Shown piece after piece: positions 26,101 through 38,431 of a stretch of DNA of 64,000 nucleotides. Positions within the stretch are counted from its first letter, which is position 1; every line of letters begins with the position of its first letter. The notes under the pieces were generated by a model that did no database searches, was not told where the DNA came from, and was given only the letters and a program-made list of their open reading frames with translations. The position numbers and the translations under genes are program-made. The stretch is from Microplitis mediator (taxonomy: Eukaryota > Arthropoda > Insecta > Hymenoptera > Braconidae), in NCBI RefSeq assembly GCF_029852145.1, contig NC_079974.1, positions 13,145,041 through 13,209,040 of the forward strand, given 5' to 3'.

Positions 26101-28801
26101 ATATTTTATATTTTTGTCTCTTAAGTTTACCACCATAGCGTTAGTTTTCTAACTATGTGCTATCATATTTAGTAGTTTTTGTCTTACGCACAATTACAGA
26201 TAAAATCGTAAGCTTTTTTATGCGTACTTTTTGAACAGCTGACTACTCATACTAGTACGAGTTGGCGTTAAAAAGAATTGTTATTTTTAGGTAATCTCCT
26301 TACAAGTATATGGCGGCGGAGGGTTTGCAAAGTACTATCGCACAAATTTTTGCCAATCACTTGTACTTTGTGTCATTTTTTGACATCTACAAATTTTTCC
26401 TTTTTTTTTCTTAATCTGACATGGTTGTCTTACAAATTTTATTTCTATATCTTAAGTTCACTACCATAACTTAAGGTTTTTGACTATGTGCCATTATATT
26501 TAGTAATTTTTGTCTTACGTACGATAACAGATAAAATCGTAAGCTTTTTAATGCGTACTTTTTGAACAGCCGACTACTCATACTGATACGAGTTGGCGTT
26601 GAAAAGAATTGTTATTTTCAGTCTATAACCATACAAGTATATGGCGGAGGATAGTTTGCAAAGTACTATCACACAAATCCTTGCCAATCACTTGGACTTT
26701 GTGTCATTTTTTGTCATCTATAAATATTTTTTTCTTTAAATTGTTATTTTGACATGGTTGTCTCATATATTTGATTTTTGTCTGTTAAGTTTACCACCAT
26801 AGCGTAAGTTTTCTAACTATGTGCCATCAGATTTAGTAGTTTTTGTCTTACGCACAATAACATAAAATCGTGAGCTTTTTTATGCGTACTTTTTGAAGAG
26901 CCGACTACTTATACTAGTACGAGGTGGCGTTAAAAAGAATTGTTATTTGCAGTCAATAACTATATAAGTATATAGCGGCGGATAGTTTGCTCAGTACTAT
27001 GACACGAATTTTTGCCAATCACTTGGACTTTGTGTCATTCTTTGACATTTATAAATATTTTTTTCTTTAAATGTTTAATCTGCCATGGTTGTCTCATATA
27101 TTTTATTTCTGTCTCTTAAGTTTACCACCATAGCTTAAGTTTTTTAACTATGTGCCATCATATTGAGTAGTTTTCATCGTATGTACGTTAACATGTAAAA
27201 TCGTAATCTTTTATTTGCGTTCTTTTCAAACAACTGACTACTTATACTTATACGAGTTGACGTTGAAAAGAACTGTTATTTTCAGTCAATAACCATAGAA
27301 GTATATGGTGGAGGATAGTTTGCAAAGTACTATGACACAAATTTTTGCCGATCACTTGGACTTTGTTCATTTTTTGACATCTATAAATATTTTTTTTTTA
27401 AATGTTGAATCTGACATGGTTGTCTCACAAATTTTATTCTTTAATCTTAAGTTTACCACCATAACTTAAGTATTTTGACTATGTGCTATTATATTAAGTA
27501 GTTTTTGTCTTACGCACAATAACAGATAAAATTGTAAGCTTTTTGATGCGTTTTTTTCAAACAACCGACTACTCATACTAGAACGAGCCGGCGTTAAAAA
27601 GAATTGTTATTTTCAGTCAATAACCATACAAGTATATGGCGGCGGATAGTTTGCAAAGTACTATGACACAAATTTTTGCCAATCACATGTACTTTGTGTC
27701 ATTTTTTGTCATCTAAAAGAATTGTTTTCTTTAAATTTTTAATCTGACATGGTTGTCTCATATATTCTATTTTTGGTTCTCAGGTTTACCACCATCACTC
27801 AAGTTTTTTCAATATGTGCCATTATATTCAGTAGTTTGTGTCTTACGTACGATAACAGATAAAATCGTAAGCTTTTCTATGCGTACTTTTTGAACAGCCG
27901 ACTACTCATACTAATACGAGTTGGCGTTAAAAAGAATTGTTATTTTCAGTCAATAACCATACAAGTATATGGTGGAGGATAGTTTGCAAAGTACTATGAC
28001 ACAAATTTTTGCCAATCACTTGGACTTTGGTCATTTTTTGTCATCTATAAATATTTTTTTCTTAAATGTTTAATCTGACATAGTTGTCTTACAAATTTAA
28101 TTTTTTAATCCTAAGTTTACCACCATAACTTAAGTATTTTGACTATGTGCCATTATATTTAGTCGTTTTTGTCTTACGTACGATAACATGTAAAATCGTA
28201 ATCATTCATTTGCGTACGTTTTAAACAACCGACTACTTATACTAGTACGAGTTGGCGATAAAAAAAATTGTAATTTTTAGACAATTACCATACAAGTATA
28301 TGGCAGCTGATAATTTGCAAAGAACTATCACAAAAATTTTCGCCAATCACTTGTACTTTGTCTCATTTTTTGACATCTATAAATTTTTCCCTTTCTATTT
28401 CTAAATCTGACATGGTTGTCTCACAAATTTTTTATTTTTCTATCTTAAGTTTACGACCATAGCTTAAGTTTTTCAACTATGTGCCATTATATTAAGCAGT
28501 TTTCGTCTTATGTACGTTAACATGTAAAATCGTAAGCTTTTTTATGCGTACTTCTTGAACTGCTGACTACTTATACTAGTACGAGTTGGCGTTAAAACGA
28601 ATTGTTATTTTCAGTTAATCACCTCACAAGTGTATGGCGGCGGAGGGTTTGCAAAGTACTATCGCACTAATTTTTGCCAATTACTTGGACTTTGGTCATT
28701 TTTTGTCATCTATAAATATTTTTTTCTTTAAATGTTTAATCTGACATGGTTGTCTCACAAATTTTATCTTTTAATCTTAAGTTTACCACCATAACTTAAG
28801 T
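17124..28801. repeat. About 333-bp satellite, block B (about 35 copies)
   Basis: The same monomer as block A resumes exactly at the target duplication after the LINE. There are several monomer subtypes, including shorter ones missing the GTGTCATTTTTTGTCATC segment (for example near 20160, 23545, 24830 and 25430). Local duplications are visible: 22445-22650 matches 24050-24260, and 22800-23100 matches 23150-23440. I see no gene in this stretch. Confidence 0.95.
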
Positions 28802-29455
28802 TGTTACGGCGTCACATATCAAATTCCAACAACAACCAAAGATTTAATAAATAACAAAAAAAAAAATAATTATAAAAGAGTATATTATATATTCAAGGTC
28901 AGATGATTGTTGAGACTGTTGATGTGAAACAAAAAAACGAGACCCCAGATAAAATAAGAAAAAAAGCAAATTAAAAATTGGAGACGCAATATTCTAACGT
29001 ACTGACGAGAAAATAAATAGGATAACCATTCATAATCTACATATCATGAAACCACTATAACATACCGCGACAGGAAATATAAATAATAATTTTGACGTTC
29101 TACAGATAATAAACCTCATAGCCACCTATTTATAATAACATGAGAGAATTATAATAGCCCAGCGGGTAACGACAAAAAACGCGAGATTAGGATAAAAGCT
29201 TATATACCGACTGGCTCAACAGTATAAATCAGTCAGGGAATCTACTATTTCGTTCTCATTATCTTTCACTAATACATATGTAGGAATATAGTTTTGTCTC
29301 TAATAACTCAACTAAGTGTTGTATTTGACGCTCGCGCTTTCACGGTCTCTTCTTTTGACGCGTGCCATCATTATAAAATCTCCTTATTTGGAGACGCGTG
29401 CTGCTTGACCCATCTTCTACCGCCCCTCCGTACGATGTATCCCTCCGCTTCTCAT

Positions 29456-30065
29456 TAATACATATGAAAATATTGCTAATTTCCACTTGGAATAACTCGA
29501 TAAATAATTGAAATAATTACAACCTAAAAATGCTATCGTAGTCCGAATTTTCACCTTAATTAATTAAACCAAGAAAAATATAAATCTTTCCAATAATTAT
29601 CTCATAATAATTAAAAATATCGTAAGACGACTTTACATTAGCTCTGTGAAGGTCAGCTCCAAGCTCCTCTACGCAATGTATCCCTCCGCTTCTCACTAAC
29701 ACATATGAAATTATCATTAATTTCCACTTTGAATAACTCGATAAATAATTGAAATAATTATAAACTAAAAATGTCATAGTGATCCGAATTTCCACCTTCA
29801 TCAATTAAACCAAGAATGATATAAATCTTTTCCATAATTATCTCATAATAATTAAAAATATCGTAAGACGACTTTACATTAACTCTGTGAAGGTCAGCTC
29901 AAGCTCCTCTACGTAATGTATCCCTCCGCATCTCACTAACACATATGAAATTATTATGAATTACCACCTTAAATAAATCGATAAATAATTAAAATAATTA
30001 AAAATGTCATCGTGACCCGAATTTCCACCTTAATTAATTAAACCAAGAATAATATAAAAATTATT
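29456..30065. repeat. 240-bp tandem repeat inside the solo LTR
   Basis: The block starting ACATATGAAA..ATTAATTTCCAC recurs at about 29460, 29701 and 29941, a period of 240 bp. The first two units are close copies and the third decays at its end. Each contains CGTAAGACGACTTTACATTA and TGTATCCCTCCGC. It lies upstream of the TATA box at 30429, where retroelement enhancers often sit. Confidence 0.75.
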
Positions 30066-30428
30066 CGTAACTAATCCATAATAATTAAAAATATGAATAA
30101 CATCTACACCAATAGTGATAAAAAGAAATAATTATAATCAATCGAAAGATAATAATAATAAGATTAATAATCAATAAACACCTATGCTTTAAATCTAATT
30201 AATAATCCGTAATTAATAATTTAAAATAGTCCCTATCTAATAACATGGAGAACGGGTGTATTCTTCTTGGTGGGGGTATTGTTCTAGAAGTTTCTACCCG
30301 AAATGGTCACGTACGCCTTTTTCCTACACCACGCCCCGCAATTCGTCAAATCTTCCAAATAACATTAGTTTTTGGTAACAAATCTCAATTCAAGGTCGCG
30401 CGTGTTACCCCTCGCCTAGAAATGCGCC

Positions 30429-30436
30429 TATAAAAG
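30429..30436 (+). promoter_or_regulatory. TATA box of the solo LTR
   Basis: TATAAAAG preceded by a GC-rich stretch and followed about 500 bp later by AATAAA (30945), as expected for an LTR promoter and polyadenylation signal. Confidence 0.5.
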
Positions 30437-31144
30437 CTGCCGCAAATTAGTCCTCTGCGCCCATTAATTATCAAGCTCTTGATTACGCGAAACCTTAATC
30501 TTTTGAATATTGAATTTTTATATCTTGCTCGAGTCGTTATAATATTAAATTCAGAATTTATACAATTTAAATAGAATCATTTTAATTAAAAATAATTTCG
30601 ATTTTTAATTCGTTTATTCAATATTATAAATAATTTGAATAATTAAATTATTTCTATTGAATATTATTGCTGCTTAATTTCTATTATTCACATTTAGATA
30701 AAATTTCATCATATTAAAGGTATATTCAGACAGATTGTCAATTACCCAGTATAAGTACCCCCTTCGCTCATTCACATCAACACGTATCAACCTTCAAAAA
30801 CCGTAACCAACCATCAAGCCACCTGACAACATCTCATCTTAAATCGAATTTCGATCAACAACAATTTCATACGAGTCGAATTCTAATCAACGATCTGGTC
30901 TCCAGTTCAGCCAAAATCTTGTATCCTGACATATTGTTATATTGAATAAACCAACTGTAAGTTTAATAAATTGTTCATTTATCTAGTGATAAGAGACATC
31001 CATTCACCTCGTACATCCTATTTTCGTATATTGACATACTCGACACTAAATAGCGAGGTCCCCGCTACCCGAGTAAATGGCTTGAGTGCTTTGACTCAAA
31101 ATTAAGGGACTGAAAAACGTGTTTTCGTCATCTTCGAGGTAACA

Positions 31145-34100
31145 AAGTATTTTAACTATGTGCTGTTATATTAAGTAGTTTTTGTCTTACGCACAATAAC
31201 AGATAAAATTGTAAGCTTTTTTATGCGTTCTTTTCAAACAACCGACTACTTATACTAGTACGAGCCGGCGTTAAGAAGAATTGTTATTTTCAGTCAATAA
31301 CCTTACAAGTATATGGCGGCGGATAGTTTGCAAAGTACTTTGACACAAATTTTTGCTAATCACTTCTACTTTGTGTCATTTTTTGTCATCTAAAAAAATT
31401 TTTTTCTTTAAATTTTTAATCTGTCATGGTTGTCTCATTTATTTTACTTTTGGTTCTCAAGTTCACCACCGTAACTTTAGTTTTTTAATTATGTGCCATC
31501 ATATTCAGTAGTTTTCGTCTTACGTACGATAACAGATAAAATCGTAAGCTTTTCTATGCGTACTTTTTGAACAGCCGACAACTCATACTACTACGAGTTG
31601 GCGTTAAAAAGAATTGTTATTTTCAGTCAATAACCATACAAGTATATGGTGGAGGATAGTTTGCAAAGTACTATTACACAAATTTTTGCCAATCACTTGT
31701 ACTTTGTGTCATTTTTTGTCATTCATAAATTTTTTCCTTTAATGTTTCTCAATCTGACTAGGTTGTCTCCCATATTATATTTTTGTCTCTTAAGTGTACC
31801 ACAATAACTTGAGTTTTTTGACTATGTGTCATTTTTTGTCATCTATAAATATTTTTTTCATTAAATTCTCAATCTGACATGGTTGTCCCATATTTTATAT
31901 TTTTGTCTCTTAAGTTTACCACCATACCGTTAGTTTTCTAACTATGTGCTATTATATTTAGTAGTTTTTGTCTTACGCACAATTACAGATAAAATCGTAA
32001 GCTTTTTTATGCGTACTTTATGAACAGCCGACTACTCATACTGATACGAGTTGGCGTTAAAAAGAATTGTTATTTTCAGTCAATAACCATACAAGTATAT
32101 GGCGGAGAATAAGTTGCAAAGTACTATGACACAAATTTTTGCCAATCACTTGGACTTTGCTCATTTTTTGTCATCTAAAAATATTTTTTTCTTTAAATGT
32201 TTAATCTCACATGGTTGTCTGACACATTTCATTTTTTAATCTTAAGTTTACCACCATAACTTAAGTATTTTGACTATGTGCTATTATATTAAGTAGTTTT
32301 TGTCTTACGCACAAAAACAGATAAAATTGTAAGCTTTTTTATGCGTTCTCTTCAAACAACCGACTACTTATACTAGTACGAGCCGGCGTTAAGAAGAATT
32401 GTTATTTTCAGTCAATAACCTTACAAGTATATGGCGGCGGATAGTTTGCAAAGTACTTTGACACAAATTTTTGCTAATCACTTCTACTTTGTGTCATTTT
32501 TTGTCATCTAAAAAAATTTTTTTCTTTAAATTTTTAATCTGTCATGGTTGTCTCATTTATTTTACTTTTGGTTCTCAAGTTCACCACCGTAACTTTAGTT
32601 TTTTAATTATGTGCCATCATATTCAGTAGTTTTCGTCTTACGTACGATAACAGATAAAATCGTAAGCTTTTCTATGCGTACTTTTTGAACAGCCGACAAC
32701 TCATACTACTACGAGTTGGCGTTAAAAAGAATTGTTATTTTCAGTCAATAACCATACAAGTATATGGTGGAGGATAGTTTGCAAAGTACTATTACACAAA
32801 TTTTTGCCAATCACTTGTACTTTGTGTCATTTTTTGTCATTCATAAATTTTTTCCTTTAATGTTTCTCAATCTGACTAGGTTGTCTCCCATATTATATTT
32901 TTGTCTCTTAAGTGTACCACAATAACTTGAGTTTTTTGACTATGTGTCATTTTTTGTCATCTATAAATATTTTTTTCATTAAATTCTCAATCTGACATGG
33001 TTGTCCCATATTTTATATTTTTGTCTCTTAAGTTTACCACCATACCGTTAGTTTTCTAACTATGTGCTATTATATTTAGTAGTTTTTGTCTTACGCACAA
33101 TTACAGATAAAATCGTAAGCTTTTTTATGCGTACTTTATGAACAGCCGACTACTCATACTGATACGAGTTGGCGTTAAAAAGAATTGTTATTTTCAGTCA
33201 ATAACCATACAAGTATATGGCGGAGAATAAGTTGCAAAGTACTATGACACAAATTTTTGCCAATCACTTGGACTTTGCTCATTTTTTGTCATCTAAAAAT
33301 ATTTTTTTCTTTAAATGTTTAATCTCACATGGTTGTCTGACACATTTCATTTTTTAATCTTAAGTTTACCACCATAACTTAAGTATTTTGACTATGTGCT
33401 ATTATATTAAGTAGTTTTTGTCTTACGCACAAAAACAGATAAAATTGTAAGCTTTTTTATGCGTTCTCTTCAAACAACCGACTACTTATACTAGTACGAG
33501 CCGGCGTTAAGAAGAATTGTTATTTTCAGTCAATAACCTCACAAGTATATGGCGGCGGATAGTTTGCAAAGTACTTTGACACAAATTTTTGCTAATCACT
33601 TCTACTTTGTGTCATTTTTTGTCATCTAAAAAAATTTTTTTCTTTAAATTTTTAATCTGACATGGTTGTCTCATTTATTTTATTTTTGGTTCTCAATTTT
33701 ACCACCGTAACTTAAGTTTTTTAATTATGTGCCATCATATTCAGTAGTTTTCGTCTTACGTACGATAACAGATAAAATCGTAAGCTTTTCTATGCGTACT
33801 TTTTGAACAGCCGACAACTCATACTACTACGAGTTGGCGTTAAAAAGAATTGTTATTTTCAGTCAATAACCATACAAGTATATGGTGGAGGATAGTTTGC
33901 AAAGTACTATTACACAAATTTTTGCCAATCACTTGTACTTTGTGTCATTTTTTGTCATTCATAAATTTTTTCCTTTAATGTTTCTCAATCTGACTAGGTT
34001 GTCTCCCATATTATATTTTTGTCTCTTAAGTGTACCACAATAACTTGAGTTTTTTGACTATGTGTCATTTTTTGTCATCTATAAATATTTTTTTTCCATT

Positions 34101-35552
34101 AAATTCTCAATCTGACATGGTTGTCCCATATTTTATATTTTTGTCTCTTAAGTTTACCACCATAACTTGAGTTTTTCGACTACGCGCTATTATATCGAAT
34201 AGTTTTCTATCTCACGTAGGATGACATATAAAATCGTAAGCATTTTCATGCGTACTTCTTGAACAGCCGACTACTCATACTAGGACGAGTTGGCGTTAAA
34301 GAGAATTGTTTTTTTCAGTCAATTACCATACAAGTCTATGGCGGTGGATAGTTTGCGAAATACTATTACACACATTTTTGCCAATCACTTGTACTTTGTT
34401 TCATTTTTTGTCATCTATAAATATTTCTTTCTTTAAATTTTTAATCTGTCATGGTTGTCTCACATATTTTATTTTTGTCTCTTAAGTTTACCACCATAAC
34501 TTAAGTTTTTTGACTATGTGCCAATATATTAAGTTGTTTTTGTCGTACGTTCGATAACATCGGAAATCGTAAGCATTTATATGCGGACTTTTTGATCAGC
34601 TGACTACTCTTGTTAGTTTGAGTAGCGTTAAAAAGAATTGTTATTTCCAGTCAATTACTATACAAGTATATAGCGGCGGATACTTTGCGGAGTACTATCA
34701 TACAAATTTTTGCCAATCACTTGTATTTTGTATCATTTTTTGACATCTATAAATTTATTCTTAATCTGACATGGTTGTCTCACATATTTTATTTTTGTCT
34801 TTTAAGTTTACCACCATAACTTAAGTTTTTTGACTATGTGCTAATATATTAAGTGGTTTTTGTCTTACGTACGATAACATATAAAATCGTAAGCATTTGG
34901 ATGCGTACTTCTTGAACAGCTGACTACTTAAACTAGTACGAGTTGGCGTTAGGGAGAATTGTTTTTTTCAGTCAATTACCATACAAGTATATGGCGGCGG
35001 ATACTTTGCAGAGTACTATCATACAAATTTTTGCCAATCACTTGTATTTTGTGTCATTTTTTGTCATCTTTAAATATTTTTTTCTTTAAATTTTTAATCT
35101 GACATGGTTTTCTCACATATTTCACTTTTGTCTCTTAAGTTTACCACCATAACTTAAGTTTCTCTACTATGTGCCATCATATTGAGTCGTTTTTGTCTGA
35201 TGTACGATAACATATAAATTCGTAAGCATTTTTGTCTGTACTTTTTGATCAGCCGACTACTCATACTAGTTTGAGTTGGCGTTAAAAAGAATTGTTATTT
35301 TGAGTCAACTACCAGACCATTATATGGCGGCGGATACTTTGCGGAGTACTATCACACAAATTTTTGCCAATCACTTGTACTTTGTATCATTTTTTGACAT
35401 CTATAAATTTATTCTTAATCTGACATGGTTGTCTCACATATTTTATTTTTGTCTTTTAAGTTTACCACTATAACTTAAGTTTTTTGACTATGTGCTAATA
35501 TATTAAGTTGTTTTTGTCGTACGTTCGATAACATACAAAATCGTCAGCATTT
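31145..35552. repeat. About 333-bp satellite, block C (about 13 copies)
   Basis: The satellite resumes at the AAGT duplication. Monomers after about 34170 are more divergent (for example shorter linkers and TTGAGTAGCG), as often seen at array edges. No gene seen. Confidence 0.95.
31147..34165. repeat. 1118-bp higher-order repeat, about 2.7 near-identical copies
   Basis: The marker ACAGCCGACAACTCATAC occurs at 31571, 32689 and 33807, exactly 1118 bp apart. The whole intervening sequence, including odd variants such as CTGACTAGGTTGTCTCCC, is almost identical between copies. The unit spans between three and four monomers. Near identity implies recent amplification or an assembly duplication. 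Confidence 0.85.
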
Positions 35553-36220
35553 TGAAACGGTGGTTTGCCGTTCAAAACTGTACGAAATGGTGGAACAGCC
35601 TCTTCGTGGGTTACCCTAGTTAACTCAGACCCATGAGACTCTTATTTTCATATTCTTTTTAGGAATATACCCGAACTGGCCTTACAAATCTAAACTAACA
35701 CTAGTACTTAGCCTAGATCCGTGTTCGGTGAGATGGTGATGTCCCTGATGACCTTGGACTGGCTGGACCTAATGAATATGTGATTATAACACCTTAACAC
35801 TAAAGGTGGGCAGGATAGCAGGTGAATTCACTCAAACACTGGTATCAATTGTTAATTAAGATTTTATTAAGAGAAAAAGCTTAATTTACGCCACTTCACA
35901 CACACTTATCGGTATATTTAATTAATAACCGAAATTAATAACGGGAGCTTACGCAATTCAACTAAGTGTGAATTGGATCAACCTGAGATAAAGTTAAACT
36001 AAATGTTCACTTTATTACTGATTAACTAAATGTAATGCAGTACTACTGGATTGACTGGTATTGAAGCTAAATAACTATTACAAGGAGTCTAAGCATTCAA
36101 ACCTTAAAAGCTGATTTTTGATTGATCGCGCTCCCTTATATAGTCGTGCCGACGCACTGTCTCACGTGATATTACCTGAGGTCACATGATGTCGGAGGCG
36201 CACGAGGCAACTTCGTAACA
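35553..36220 (-). mobile_element. Solo LTR, 668 bp, inserted in the satellite
   Basis: The plus-strand termini are TGAAACGG...CGTAACA, and the 4-bp duplication ATTT lies at 35549-35552 and 36221-36224. Removing it restores the satellite AGCATTTACATGCGTAC. On the minus strand TATATAA (36142-36136) precedes AATAAA signals (36016-36011 and 35868-35863), so the LTR reads on the minus strand. No coding sequence is present. Its start on that strand, TGTTACGAAGTTG, resembles the end sequences of the other solo LTRs here. Confidence 0.75.
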
Positions 36221-36645
36221 ATTTACATGCGTACTTTTTGATCAGCCGACTACTAATACTAGTACGAGTAGCGTTAAAAAGAATTGTTATTTTCAGTTAA
36301 TTATCATACAAGTCCATGGCGGCGGATAGTTTGCAAAGTACTATTACACAAATTTTTGCCAATCACTTGTACTTTGTGTGATTTTTTGACATCTATAAAT
36401 TTTTTCCTTTTGTTTTAATCTGTCATCGTTGTCTCATATATTTTATTTTTGGCTCTTAAGTTGAACACTATAGCTTAAGTTTTTTGACTATGTGCCATTA
36501 TATTTAGTAGTTTCCGTCTTACGTACGTTAACATATAAAATCGTAATCTTTTATTTGCGCACTTTTTGAACAACTGGATACTTATACTAGTACGAGTTGG
36601 CGTTAAAAAGAATTTTTATTTTCAGTCAAATACCATACAAGTATA
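36221..36645. repeat. Satellite, last partial block before Polinton 1
   Basis: About 1.3 monomers continue after the solo LTR and break off inside ACCATACAAGTATA, where Polinton 1 begins. Confidence 0.9.
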
Positions 36646-37099
36646 AGTAGTTAAACTGGGGGGCTTCACCCTTCCCCCTCCCTAATAAAACAGATTTCTG
36701 CAGATTTTAGAGGCCGTTCTCCTTCTGAATAAGTTTTAAATAATTTTAAGATGTTTACAATATTATTTGAAAGTTTAAAATATTTTTTAAAAATTAAAAA
36801 TTTTTTGTAAATTAAAAATTTTTGTTTCAAATTAAAAATTTTGTTTTTAAATTAAAAATTTTTTTTTCAAATTAAAAATTTTTTTTTCAAATTAAATATT
36901 TTTTTTTTAAATTAAAAATTTTTCTTTTAATTTAAAATTTTTTTTTTTTTTTAAATTTAAAAATATTTTTTAATAATTTTAAATAGTTTGTCAATCGTAC
37001 AACCCTTTTAATTTAACCCTTTCAAAACTATAATTTAGGTAAAGGTGGGGGTGAGTAGTAGTCAAGGTGGGACGGTTAGTAGTTAAGGTGGGAGGGTAA
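36646..37099. repeat. Left terminal region of Polinton 1 with AT-rich short repeats
   Basis: It begins with a GC-rich end (CTGGGGGGCTTCACCC). Between about 36770 and 36970 there are some ten degenerate copies of a 17-20 bp motif, TTTTAAATTAAAAATTTT. A G-rich stretch with GTAGTAG repeats follows (37040-37095). No gene. The matching inverted terminal repeat is not in the window. Confidence 0.6.
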
Positions 37100-37136
37100 T
37101 ATAAAAAGCTGACATTTTGTTCAACCTTCAATCAGT
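37100..37136 (+). promoter_or_regulatory. TATA box and initiator of the first Polinton 1 transcript
   Basis: TATAAAAAG at 37100-37108 is followed 32 bases later by an arthropod-type initiator, TCAGT, at 37132-37136. A 5' UTR intron begins just downstream at 37194, which supports a transcript start here. Confidence 0.55.
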
Positions 37137-37193
37137 TATAGTTTCATTTTTCACGTGAAACTTAGATACAAATTCAGTCAGTCTTTCTCATAG

Positions 37194-37334
37194 GTAAGTT
37201 ATTTACATTTTTCCTCTCAAGTGTTACATACTTCATCCAATAAAATTATTCAATCCCTGTTTAAATCTCTTTTAAAACTTTTAAATAGTATCTAAATTTT
37301 TCAAACCCTTTTAAGTTAACTCTTTATGCCGCAG
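37194..37334 (+). other. Candidate 5' UTR intron
   Basis: The donor AG/GTAAGT at 37192-37199 and the acceptor GCCGCAG ending at 37334 bound a 141-bp AT-rich segment. The first coding ATG follows at 37368. Confidence 0.5.
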
Positions 37335-37367
37335 GACATTTAAATTAATTAATTGCGAATTGTGGAA

Positions 37368-37976
37368 ATGGAATTTATAATCGATTTTGTGGGTTTCGAA
37401 ATCCCCGACGGATCATTTGTATTCAACGAAGTCTACATTACTGATATTACGCTTTCTGAAAAGATGTATGAATCTCGTTTTTATTCTATTTATGAGTCAC
37501 CGGTAGAGCACAGTAATACTACTATATTATATGAAAACGTGGATCAAAGAGGATGTGGTCATGGAATTTCATGGGATATTGGCGAAGACTCATACGATAC
37601 ATTGTCAAGCAATGTTTACACTTTTACAAAAAAAGCTTCATATTTTTATGTGCAAGGAGCACGAAAGAAAAGCCTCCTTGAAAAACTCATTAACTATGCG
37701 GTACCAGTAATTGATTTGGAGAAAATGCGATTTTTCAATGAGGATTTAGATGAATATTCAAGACCAATATGTCCAAATAGGATAGATCATTTGAGAAGTA
37801 AAGGTGTTTATTCATGTGCATTTGAAAATGCTAAACAAATCAAGCAATGGTTTATCACGCATTGGGGTGAAGGCTCATCATATGACAAGTCTGTACAACT
37901 TCATTTATTGGTGATTCAGAAATTGCGTTTAAAGATAACACTACTCTCATTATTAATGATAAAAATCATACTTTAA
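37368..37976 (+). CDS. Polinton-associated conserved protein (FIIDFVGF family)
   Basis: A frame of about 202 aa from the ATG at 37368. The N-terminus FIIDFVGF...FVFNEVYITDI, the middle FYVQGARKKSLLEKL, and the block HLRSKGVYSCAFENAKQIKQW all have counterparts in the gene at 54838 of Polinton 2, so the two are distant homologues. I recall similar proteins of unknown function in many insect Polintons; I do not assign a function. The last 35 codons (after about 37875) look unlike the rest and may follow a frameshift. It is the first gene behind the promoter and UTR intron. Confidence 0.6.
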   Translation: MEFIIDFVGFEIPDGSFVFNEVYITDITLSEKMYESRFYSIYESPVEHSNTTILYENVDQRGCGHGISWDIGEDSYDTLSSNVYTFTKKASYFYVQGARKKSLLEKLINYAVPVIDLEKMRFFNEDLDEYSRPICPNRIDHLRSKGVYSCAFENAKQIKQWFITHWGEGSSYDKSVQLHLLVIQKLRLKITLLSLLMIKIIL

Positions 37977-37987
37977 CTCCAGGATGA

Positions 37988-38371
37988 CTTGAATTGTTAT
38001 TTAAAAAACAGCCTAAAAAAACTCTCATTACTCAAGATGATGAAAATCAATATGTTGAGATGGTTATAGCCACCAACACCCATCGAAAGCATTATAATCC
38101 AGAAAGAAGTATTTACACTAAAAAAACGCAAAAATTCAACGATTATATAGCAAAATACATCAATTTAAATAAAAATGGTTCAGGATTACCTAGTCTCATG
38201 ACAGCTTCAAAAAAACGTAAAAATATTGACTATGTTTACTGGGACAATTGTAATGAACTCGTTGATCGTCTTCGATTACTAACAGCATCTCAGGCTGCTG
38301 GTAACCCAAGTCATTCTAATGAAATTATTTCTATTATCGAAGAGTTGCGTGAAGCTAAAGTTATTGATTAA
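37988..38371 (+). pseudogene. Conserved Polinton-associated protein, C-terminal part
   Basis: An open stretch ending in NELVDRLRLLTASQAAGNPS and IISIIEELREAKVID, a tail that I recognise as recurrent in uncharacterised insect mobile-element proteins. The nearest in-frame stop upstream is TGA at 37985-37987, with related coding sequence continuing before it to about 37903. There is no ATG at the start of the open part. A nonsense mutation in a longer gene is therefore likely. The segment is rich in Lys and Asn, with no membrane segment. It is followed 60 bp later by the next plus-strand gene. Function unknown; a structural role is only a guess. Confidence 0.5.
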
Positions 38372-38431
38372 TCACGAGCACTGCTAAGATTTCATCACTT
38401 GTATGTAAACTGTTGATGAGGATAGAACGAA

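Larger units (their letters stand above)
28802..31144 (+). mobile_element. Solo LTR, 2343 bp, inserted in the satellite
   Basis: The termini are TGTTAC...GTAACA, and the flanking 4-bp duplication AAGT lies at 28798-28801 and 31145-31148. Removing the insert restores the satellite string CATAACTTAAGTATTTT. A plus-strand TATAAAAG at 30429 followed by AATAAA at 30945 fits a U3-R-U5 order on the plus strand. No coding region of retroelement type is present. Family is Gypsy-like by duplication length. It contains a 240-bp tandem repeat in the U3 part. Confidence 0.8.

Noticed and set aside
28802..31144. DNA transposon with short inverted termini
   Set aside because: TG...CA ends, a 4-bp duplication, TATA and polyadenylation signals and no transposase fit a solo LTR better.
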